Shown one piece after another: positions 1 to 5,206 of a stretch of 8,369 bases of DNA. Both the position numbers and the translations under genes were made by a program. This DNA comes from Fibrobacter sp. UBA4297. Its GTDB lineage: Bacteria; Fibrobacterota; Fibrobacteria; Fibrobacterales; Fibrobacteraceae. The notes beneath the pieces were generated by a model, which saw only the letters and a program-made list of their open reading frames with translations, was not told the DNA's origin and did not search any database. The stretch lies in NCBI RefSeq assembly GCF_002394865.1, contig NZ_DGUZ01000024.1:86691-95059 (forward strand), given 5' to 3'. Positions within the stretch are counted from its first letter, which is position 1; each line of letters starts with the position of its first letter.

Positions 1-1983
1 TGCGATTTCGTATTTGCAACAATGCAAACAATGGCAACACACTACGAAGAATTTGCTAATAACGAATTTCAAGTCATTGTGATTGACGAAGCTCATCGTG
101 TTGGAGGCAAAAGCTATCAAAACATGATGGCCTATTTTAATCCAGACTTGTGGCTTGGCATGACTGCCTCGCCTGATCGTAGTGACAAATTTGATGTCTA
201 CTCCGCTTTCGGACACAATATCGCACATGAAATTCGATTACAAGAAGCAATGCGTTTAAATCTTCTTTGTCCGTTCCACTATTATGGAATTACGGATTTT
301 GAAGTTGATGGTTCAGAAAAGAAACTACGCGATTTCAATTATTTAACATGCGACAAACGAGTCGATTACGTCATTCAAAAAGCAGAATATTTTGACCATA
401 GTGGTAATCGAGTAAAAGGTTTAGCCTTTTGCAGCACAATAGAAGAAGCGAAAGAACTTTCTAGAAAATTCAACGATCGTGGATACAAAACTATAGCACT
501 TTCTGGCGCAGACTCCCAAGATGCTCGTGAAAAAGCAGTCGAGCAATTGGAGCAAGATAATCGTGATGACGGCCTTGATTACATCTTTACCGTTGATATT
601 TTTAATGAAGGCATAGACATCCCGCAAGTAAATCAAATTTTAATGCTTCGCCCAACAGAATCGCCCATTATCTTTATACAACAATTAGGTCGCGGGCTTC
701 GAAAAGCAGAGAACAAAGAATTCGTAATGATTCTTGATTTTATCGGCAATTACACCAACAATTACATGATTCCAATAGCCTTGTCTGGAGATAGAACTTA
801 CAACAAGGACAACATTCGTCGTTACGTTCGCCAAGGGGTAAAAGTACTTGAAGGAGCATCGACAATCCACTTTGATGAAATTGCTCGTAAGCGAATTTAC
901 GAATCCATCGATTCTGCCAATTTTAACGAATTTAAACTAATCAAAGAATGCTATAAAAACCTCAAATACAAGTTGGGCCGAATTCCAAAGTTAATGGACT
1001 ACGAGGAATACGGAGAAATCGATGCTATGCGTATTTTTGAAAACGCATCATTAGGATCATATCACGCATTTTTGAAGAAAGTCGAAAAGGAAGAATACAA
1101 GGTAGAATTAAATTCCCTTGAAGAATCGTATTTAAAATACATTTCAACAAAATTCGCCAATGGCAAACGTATTCATGAATTGCTATTACTTAAGTCCATT
1201 TTAGACGATTCCAAATCAAATGATTTGTGGAACGATCTTGAAAAAACATTAACTCAAAAAGGGATTTTCTTTAATTCTAATACAAAACAAAATGTTTTTA
1301 ATTTACTAAGAGGTTCCTTCGCGACTGGCGCGGCCAAAGATTCCTATTCTGACGTAATCATCGTAGAAGAAAAAAACAATGCAATCATTGCATCACCTAC
1401 TTTTATAAACCTATTGAAGAACACAGAATTTCGTAAGCAAATCACCGAGGTTGTTGATTTTGGTCTTTTCCGCAATGAAAGATACTTTGGAACTAGATAC
1501 AAAGACACTTCGTTCAATCTTTATGCAAAGTACACTTATGATGACGTTTGTCGTTTATTAGATTGGGAAAAAGGCGAAGTTCCATTAAATATCGGTGGCT
1601 ATAAATACGATCAAAAGACAAAAACGTTCCCAATATTTGTGAACTATGACAAAAATGAAAACGTCAAAGTCACACAACGCTATGAAGATTCTTTTGAAGA
1701 TGAACAAACTATGTTCTGGGTTTCTAAATCAGGCAGAACCAAAGCCTCCAGCGATGTACAAAATGCATTAAATGCAGATCAACTTGGCATTAAGCTCGAT
1801 TTATTTGTTAGAAAAAATAAAGACGACAAAACTTCAAAAGAATTTTATTATCTCGGCAGGCTACATGCAACGGGAGATGCTCAGGAATTTACAATGCCAG
1901 ACACAGACAAATCTGCTGTAAAAATAAAATACATCTTGGAAACACCTGTTCGTCAGGACATTTACGATTATTTAGTAGGATAA
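1..1983 (+). CDS. DEAD/DEAH-box helicase with DUF3427-type C-terminus (5'-truncated by window edge)
   Basis: Partial superfamily 2 helicase. The frame is open from base 1, and the residues before the first Met (CDFVFAT) continue the helicase fold, so the ATG at 22 is internal and the true start, with Walker A, lies upstream. Visible motifs: the Walker B box VIVIDEAH at about nt 73-96, TAS (motif III) at 163-171, a second RecA domain with FCST (motif IV) near nt 430, DIFNEGIDIP (motif V) near 595, and QQLGRGLRK (motif VI, with the arginine finger) at 679-705. From about nt 1530 the C-terminus has the look of DUF3427, with LNIGGYKYD, FYYLG and a final PVRQDIYDYL. Such proteins are ATP-dependent nucleic-acid motors, often annotated as type III restriction-like or linked to repair or defence; the substrate is unknown. 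The gene is AT-rich: two 60-nt lines counted by eye were 40% and 28% GC, against 53-67% in the glycoside hydrolase gene. It is followed after one base by the NUDIX gene. Confidence 0.93.
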   Translation, partial: CDFVFATMQTMATHYEEFANNEFQVIVIDEAHRVGGKSYQNMMAYFNPDLWLGMTASPDRSDKFDVYSAFGHNIAHEIRLQEAMRLNLLCPFHYYGITDFEVDGSEKKLRDFNYLTCDKRVDYVIQKAEYFDHSGNRVKGLAFCSTIEEAKELSRKFNDRGYKTIALSGADSQDAREKAVEQLEQDNRDDGLDYIFTVDIFNEGIDIPQVNQILMLRPTESPIIFIQQLGRGLRKAENKEFVMILDFIGNYTNNYMIPIALSGDRTYNKDNIRRYVRQGVKVLEGASTIHFDEIARKRIYESIDSANFNEFKLIKECYKNLKYKLGRIPKLMDYEEYGEIDAMRIFENASLGSYHAFLKKVEKEEYKVELNSLEESYLKYISTKFANGKRIHELLLLKSILDDSKSNDLWNDLEKTLTQKGIFFNSNTKQNVFNLLRGSFATGAAKDSYSDVIIVEEKNNAIIASPTFINLLKNTEFRKQITEVVDFGLFRNERYFGTRYKDTSFNLYAKYTYDDVCRLLDWEKGEVPLNIGGYKYDQKTKTFPIFVNYDKNENVKVTQRYEDSFEDEQTMFWVSKSGRTKASSDVQNALNADQLGIKLDLFVRKNKDDKTSKEFYYLGRLHATGDAQEFTMPDTDKSAVKIKYILETPVRQDIYDYLVG

Positions 1984-1984
1984 C

Positions 1985-2371
1985 ATGAAACGTATCGAAG
2001 TCGTAGCAGGCATTATTAAGGATGGTGATAAAATATTCGCAACCCAGCGCGGGTATGGTGAATTCAAGGACGGCTGGGAATTTCCGGGTGGCAAAATGGA
2101 ACCTGGCGAGACACCGCAAGAAGCTCTTGCCCGTGAATTGAAGGAAGAGCTTGCGGTTGATGTAAAAGTAGGCGAATTCCTCTGTACCGTGGATTACGAT
2201 TATCCGACTTTTCATTTGACCATGCACTGTTTTTATTGCTCGGTAATTGGTGGAGAATTGACTCTGCTGGAACACGAAGCGGCCAAATGGTTGAACATGT
2301 CGGAACTGCGTTTAGTCAACTGGCTGCCCGCCGATGTAGAAGTCGTCGCAGCATTGGAAAGGAATCTATAA
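1985..2371 (+). CDS. NUDIX hydrolase, MutT-like nucleoside triphosphate pyrophosphohydrolase
   Basis: A 128-residue protein, the usual size for MutT-type enzymes, which hydrolyse (oxidised) nucleoside triphosphates to the monophosphate and pyrophosphate. The NUDIX box is clear at about residues 36-58: FPGGKMEPGE, then seven residues, then RELKEELAV. The catalytic REXXEE glutamates are present. The box Gly after EE is replaced by Ala, a tolerated variation. The N-terminus (EVVAGII) and the C-terminus (WL near residue 118, then a final helix) look complete. The start is one base after the helicase stop, with AGGA in the helicase tail as ribosome binding site, so the two are probably co-transcribed and coupled. 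One 60-nt line counted by eye is 55% GC, unlike the AT-rich helicase, so the pair may not share one history. The last 139 nt are also read on the opposite strand by the recombinase gene. Exact substrate (8-oxo-dGTP or another NTP) cannot be read from the sequence. Confidence 0.93.
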   Translation: MKRIEVVAGIIKDGDKIFATQRGYGEFKDGWEFPGGKMEPGETPQEALARELKEELAVDVKVGEFLCTVDYDYPTFHLTMHCFYCSVIGGELTLLEHEAAKWLNMSELRLVNWLPADVEVVAALERNL

Positions 2372-2937
2372 AGCGTTCCGCGCGCAATGTGCAAATTCTT
2401 GGCGATGTCGCTCTTGGGCATGCCCTGTGAAAGCATTTCACGGATCCATTCGTGATTCTTTTCGCAATTCGAATTAAGGACTAGACTACCTTTGGGGCGC
2501 CCGAGAATAGCGCCTTCCGCCTTTTTGCGAGCCAAAGCTTCTTTAGTTCGTTGACTGATAAGATTCCGCTCGATTTCTGCGGACAAGCCAAAAGCAAACG
2601 CGAGAACTTTGCTTTGAATGTCATCGCCGAGACGGTAATTGTCTTTGATTGTCCATACGCGGCATTCCTTGTTCATGCAGATGTTCAAAATTTCCATAAT
2701 CATGAACAGGCTACGTCCGAGGCGCGAAAGCTCTGCACAAATGATTAAATCGCCTTTCCGAACTTTTTTCAGGAGGCGCCCGAGTCTGCGTTTTGTATAG
2801 CTTTTTGTTCCGCTGATAGTTTCTTCAAGCCAACCGTCAACTTGCAAATTTTGTTGCTGTGCAAATCGCTTTATTTCAAAGCGTTGATTTTCGACAGTCT
2901 GTCTGTCGGTGCTTACGCGTATATAGCCGTAAACCAT
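2233..2937 (-). CDS. Serine site-specific recombinase (resolvase/invertase family, Mpi-type)
   Basis: A 234-residue small serine recombinase. The N-terminal catalytic domain starts with MVYGYIRVSTDRQ, giving Ser9 as nucleophile and Arg7 beside it. The second arginine motif is ELSRLGRS (Arg72, Arg75). The long E-helix follows at about 108-135 (SAEIERNLISQRTKEAL), then the GRPKG hinge at 146-150 and a helix-turn-helix at about 163-194. The opening and HTH spacing resemble the Bacteroides master DNA invertase Mpi, which flips promoter segments; the assignment to that subgroup is from memory of the family. Such proteins normally end just after the HTH, near residue 195-200. Here a Ser/Thr-rich tail of about 40 residues follows, lying antisense to the 3' end of the NUDIX gene. 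All catalytic residues are present, so it may be active. The ribosome binding site is poor (GGAA far upstream of ATG). No matching inverted-repeat pair for it was found by eye. Confidence 0.9.
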   Translation of the reverse strand: MVYGYIRVSTDRQTVENQRFEIKRFAQQQNLQVDGWLEETISGTKSYTKRRLGRLLKKVRKGDLIICAELSRLGRSLFMIMEILNICMNKECRVWTIKDNYRLGDDIQSKVLAFAFGLSAEIERNLISQRTKEALARKKAEGAILGRPKGSLVLNSNCEKNHEWIREMLSQGMPKSDIAKNLHIARGTLYRFLSNAATTSTSAGSQLTKRSSDMFNHLAASCSSRVNSPPITEQ

Positions 2938-3030
2938 TTTGTATGTTGTATTCCATTTCGATTCTCATATAGCAAACCAGCCTGTTGTGGCCATATATTA
3001 ATGATCTAATAATTGCTTGAGTTTTTTTAT

Positions 3031-3339
3031 TTAATTGGATTCTTCTATCAAAACGACAATATCTCCTTCGTTATATTTATTACGATATGCCTCGTAGTAA
3101 CATGATTCCAACGCTGTTTTCGGGGTGAAATATTCCTTGGACAGGACCATTCCGCTATCGATGCATTCCATATCGAGTTCCCCGTCTATGTCTATGTTTT
3201 CCGGCTTGAAAGTAGACCAAAGACAATAATCGACAAATCCTTTTTGGATGTCTTCTTGCTGCAAATTGTCCCCCGTGCCCGCCTGAATTTTCAGGAAGAC
3301 TTGTTTGCTTTTGATCCATGAAAGTGATGCATTAAACAT
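3031..3339 (-). CDS. Small hypothetical protein, 102 residues
   Basis: I do not recognise this protein. It is probably real: the start codon is preceded on the minus strand by AGGGA about 9 nt upstream, and a possible promoter with 17-bp spacing sits just above that. It is acidic and soluble, with no signal peptide or membrane segment. It has a Cys/Trp patch (DYCLW) in the middle, an acidic stretch (DIDGELDMECID) and an aromatic-rich helix (SCYYEAYRNKY) before a short beta-like end (DIVVLIEE). It lies upstream of the recombinase on the same strand with a 93-nt AT-rich gap, so the two could share a transcript. No function is proposed. Confidence 0.6.
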   Translation of the reverse strand: MFNASLSWIKSKQVFLKIQAGTGDNLQQEDIQKGFVDYCLWSTFKPENIDIDGELDMECIDSGMVLSKEYFTPKTALESCYYEAYRNKYNEGDIVVLIEESN

Positions 3340-3360
3340 GTTATTTTTTCCCTGTAGAAG

Positions 3361-3389
3361 AATTTAGATTCTTTATGCTTGAGATACAA
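3361..3389 (-). promoter_or_regulatory. Possible sigma70-type promoter for the 102-residue gene
   Basis: Read on the minus strand: TTGTAT (3384-3389), exactly 17 bases, then TAAATT (3361-3366). The first half matches TTGACA at three of six positions and the second matches TATAAT at four of six. The -10 lies 21 nt before the ATG at 3339, leaving a short leader that holds the AGGGA ribosome binding site. Support is position plus spacing only. Confidence 0.35.
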
Positions 3390-3650
3390 TGGCTCCGAGT
3401 TATGGGACGAATTTCGAAGAAGTTGAGTTTTGGGGGCTTGGAACCTCTTGACAGCGGTCTTTTGGTAACTTATATTGTTGGTGTGCAAGTGTGCAGACAC
3501 GCTTCTGCGCATTTTGCCTGAGATTTCGAAAATCCCCGTGACAGTCGGCATAGGCCTTATGGCCCGTACGTGCATCCGCGATGGGGCGCATCCACCTTCT
3601 TGTGGGTGTTGTTGGATAGCTAGTTGAAATGTGTCACCACTGGTGACCAA
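3390..3650. other. Gene-free block with several inverted repeats; possible structured RNA or dispersed repeat
   Basis: This lies in the 417-nt gap between the divergent 102-residue gene and the lipoprotein gene. No frame has a ribosome binding site with family-like protein sequence. It holds a long imperfect hairpin at 3485-3517: GCAA, then GTGCAGA, a 6-nt loop, TCTGCGC, then TTGC, giving about 11 pairs with one GU. It also has a GGCC-TTAT-GGCC hairpin at 3553-3564, alternative small stems around 3571-3592, and a perfect dyad at 3633-3647. The block is GC-richer than its AT-rich flanks. It may be a non-coding RNA, a repeat-family copy or a decayed gene; nothing identifies which. Confidence 0.35.
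3633..3647. promoter_or_regulatory. Perfect 6-3-6 dyad, possible operator
   Basis: GTCACC-ACT-GGTGAC is a perfect inverted repeat with a 3-bp centre. It lies 110 nt upstream of the lipoprotein start, at the boundary between the structured block and an AT-rich run that could hold the lipoprotein promoter. It could bind a dimeric regulator or be one stem of a larger RNA. No regulator is assigned. Confidence 0.3.
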
Positions 3651-3756
3651 ATTAATCTGCTTGATATCTGAATACAAATTCCAACACTTTATCTGTTGTT
3701 TTTTGTTCGTATTTTTTGTAGTTTATCCCTACCAATTATTTTAAGGAGTACACATT

Positions 3757-4251
3757 ATGAGAAAACTGATTCTTCCTATTGCTGCCTTTGCTATGGCTTC
3801 GTTTGTCGCCTGTGGTGACGATAGTTCGCCAAACGCTCCGGCGGCCGGCCCAAAACAAGATACGCTCCCGGCGAGTGTTGATAAGTTCTTTGATCTGGAC
3901 AACAATTACACATGTTCCCAGACTGTGAACAAGTGCGCAACGGTCGTTGTTACGGGTTATTCTGAATTGGCTCAATGCAATGGCGCTCAGTGGGATATGC
4001 AGACTTTGGGCAATCCTGTGGCGGGTTGCGAAAATGCAGCTCCGGCCACGAATCCTCCTGCAACTGATACGCCTGCTACAGGCACGCCCACTACTGATAC
4101 TCCGGCAACGGGCGCGATGGTTTCTTGCGATGTCCCGGGTGTCTTTGGCGAATGCCTTGAATATCCGGCAGGCAGTGCAGAAGCGGCGGCGATAGAAGCC
4201 CAGTGTGTGAGTGTGATGATGGGGACTCTCGGCACGGGTTGCGCAAAGTAA
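3757..4251 (+). CDS. Small Cys-rich lipoprotein with Pro/Thr linker
   Basis: A 164-residue exported lipoprotein. The signal peptide (MRKLILPIAAFAMASFVAC) ends in a lipobox with Cys19 as the lipidated residue, followed by GDDSS; aspartates after the Cys are compatible with retention at a membrane, but Fibrobacter sorting rules are not known to me. A clear ribosome binding site, AAGGAG, lies 8 nt before the ATG. The mature chain has eight further cysteines (53, 60, 74, 91, 124, 133, 150, 162), enough for four disulfides. They fall into two groups separated by a repeated Pro/Ala/Thr linker at about 95-120 (units such as PATDT, PATGT, PTTDT). The C-terminal group has the pattern C-x8-C-x16-C-x11-C and resembles short Cys-rich modules of unknown role in surface proteins. 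No enzyme motif is seen. It is probably monocistronic, ending in a terminator at 4274. Confidence 0.88.
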   Translation: MRKLILPIAAFAMASFVACGDDSSPNAPAAGPKQDTLPASVDKFFDLDNNYTCSQTVNKCATVVVTGYSELAQCNGAQWDMQTLGNPVAGCENAAPATNPPATDTPATGTPTTDTPATGAMVSCDVPGVFGECLEYPAGSAEAAAIEAQCVSVMMGTLGTGCAK

Positions 4252-4273
4252 TCTAAATCCTTAGAATGGATGG

Positions 4274-4301
4274 AAAAGTCGGCCGTAGGGTCGGCTTTTT
4301 T
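4274..4301 (+). terminator. Intrinsic terminator after the lipoprotein gene
   Basis: The stem AAAAGTCGGCC (4274-4284) pairs with GGTCGGCTTTT (4289-4299) around the loop GTAG. That is 11 pairs including two GU, followed by more T to 4301. It begins 22 nt after the lipoprotein stop and ends 33 nt before the next start codon. Confidence 0.85.
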
Positions 4302-4334
4302 GTATCTTGTCGATAAAAAATTAAGGAAACGAAA

Positions 4335-5117
4335 ATGAACGGCTTAAGAAAAAATTTGGCGATGAAGGTCGCTATCTTTGTTGTGTTTGCGGTTCTCGTG
4401 GCGGGGGCGTCCGAAGATATTAAAATCGTTAAAATCAACGATGACAATTTCGAAAAGGAAATTCTGCATTCCAAGAAACCTGTGATTCTTGAAGTTTCGT
4501 CGACGAGCTGCCCGCCGTGCCTTGTCATGATTCCGACGCTTATCGGTATTGCAAAAAATTACAGCGATATCAAGATTGCGTCTATCGGGATTGACGAACC
4601 GAATATCGAGAAAATCAAGAATACGCTCCCGATTCGGGCGTTTCCGACGTTCTTTTTCATCAAGGACGGTCGCATTATCAACCAGCGCGTGGGCGTTGTC
4701 AAGGAACCGGAGCTTCTGAGCGCTTTGGATTACACCCCAAAGCCAAGTGCTGCGCAAAAGGCGAAGAGCAAACCGAAAAAGAAGAATGCGCACAAGAATC
4801 TTGTCTGCAAGGTGGATGGCCAGTTCAATGGACTCAAGAATCTTGTGACGATTTCGTTTGTGTTCGGCGATTCAGAAATTGAAAATGTCGATATCGTGAC
4901 GGATGTGTTTGTGCCGCCGGAGCAGTTCGACAGGCGCGACCAGATGATGGAACATATCCGCGCGAGTGGCAAGGGCGAGGTGGTCCCGACGATGACGGGT
5001 TTCCAGATGCATATTGACAACGATTGCCGGTTTATGAAGGCGATGGACATGAAGCGCACTTCGACTTATGGCGAGATGCGGGCCGGGCTTGAATTGCAAG
5101 GTTTTACTTGCAAGTAG
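4335..5117 (+). CDS. Exported thioredoxin-fold protein with CPPC site and extra C-terminal domain
   Basis: A 260-residue protein. The N-terminus has a basic region (Arg5, Lys6, Lys11) and a hydrophobic core at 12-22 ending in AGA-S, so a signal peptide cut after Ala25 is likely, placing it in the periplasm or beyond. The thioredoxin domain spans about 28-130: the strand VILEV, then the redox site C59-P-P-C62, and the cis-proline at Pro104 in AFPTFFFIKDG. The usual thioredoxin centre is CGPC and that of DsbA is CPHC; CPPC is less common and should shift the redox potential. A Lys-rich, Ala-rich linker at about 137-153 leads to a C-terminal domain of about 105 residues with three cysteines (near 157, 232 and 259) that I do not recognise. 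It may be a thiol-disulfide oxidoreductase for exported Cys-rich proteins such as the preceding lipoprotein, but that is inference. The start has AAGGAA as ribosome binding site. Met10 is a poorer alternative start. Confidence 0.88.
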   Translation: MNGLRKNLAMKVAIFVVFAVLVAGASEDIKIVKINDDNFEKEILHSKKPVILEVSSTSCPPCLVMIPTLIGIAKNYSDIKIASIGIDEPNIEKIKNTLPIRAFPTFFFIKDGRIINQRVGVVKEPELLSALDYTPKPSAAQKAKSKPKKKNAHKNLVCKVDGQFNGLKNLVTISFVFGDSEIENVDIVTDVFVPPEQFDRRDQMMEHIRASGKGEVVPTMTGFQMHIDNDCRFMKAMDMKRTSTYGEMRAGLELQGFTCK

Positions 5118-5119
5118 TT

Positions 5120-5149
5120 TTGTCATTCCGACAATAAAAACGCTCAAAT
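5120..5149 (+). promoter_or_regulatory. Possible promoter upstream of the glycoside hydrolase gene
   Basis: TTGTCA (5120-5125) matches TTGACA at five of six positions. After 18 bases comes TCAAAT (5144-5149), four of six against TATAAT. Transcription would start near 5156, exactly at the foot of the hairpin at 5157-5181, which would then be the 5' end of the hydrolase mRNA. This is weak evidence, but it is the only candidate I see in the 89-nt gap. Confidence 0.25.
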
Positions 5150-5156
5150 TGCTGTG

Positions 5157-5184
5157 AAATGCCCCCTTTATGGGGGTATTTTTT
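5157..5184 (+). terminator. Terminator-like hairpin between the thioredoxin-fold and hydrolase genes
   Basis: AAATGCCCCC (5157-5166) pairs with GGGGGTATTT (5172-5181) around the loop TTTAT: ten pairs including one GU, then T to 5184. This is a strong intrinsic terminator by shape. It ends only 22 nt before the hydrolase ATG, so it could instead act as an attenuator or as a 5' mRNA stem. Confidence 0.8.
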
Positions 5185-5206
5185 ATTGTGGTAAAAAGGA
5201 TGTGGT

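Noticed and set aside
1889..2275. Minus-strand open frame across the helicase-NUDIX junction
   Set aside because: Shadow of two genes with clear family motifs; no domain of its own.
2938..3030. Invertible promoter segment next to the recombinase
   Set aside because: Comparing this gap with 3340-3756 by eye gave only a 7-base match (TATGGCC), too short to be a recombination-site pair.
3402..3521. Plus-strand open frame of 39 residues, and a 20-residue one at 3389-3451
   Set aside because: No ribosome binding site and no recognisable protein features; both lie over the hairpin-rich block.
3291..3677. Open minus-strand frame of 128 residues upstream of and overlapping the 102-residue gene
   Set aside because: No ribosome binding site, low-complexity and unstructured-looking protein, and it overlaps the better-supported start of the 102-residue gene. 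Kept only as part of the unexplained block.
3690..3727. Promoter for the lipoprotein gene (TTGTTT at 3696 with TAGTTT at 3719)
   Set aside because: Each box matches consensus at only about three of six positions in a T-rich run; not enough to call.
4050..4120. Possible short-repeat array (CRISPR-like)
   Set aside because: The repeats are codon-level units encoding PATDT/PATGT in the lipoprotein linker, with no spacers.
3987..4235. Minus-strand frame with repeated Val-Ala-Gly units
   Set aside because: It is the antisense of the Pro/Ala/Thr linker in the lipoprotein gene, which has a signal peptide, lipobox and ribosome binding site.
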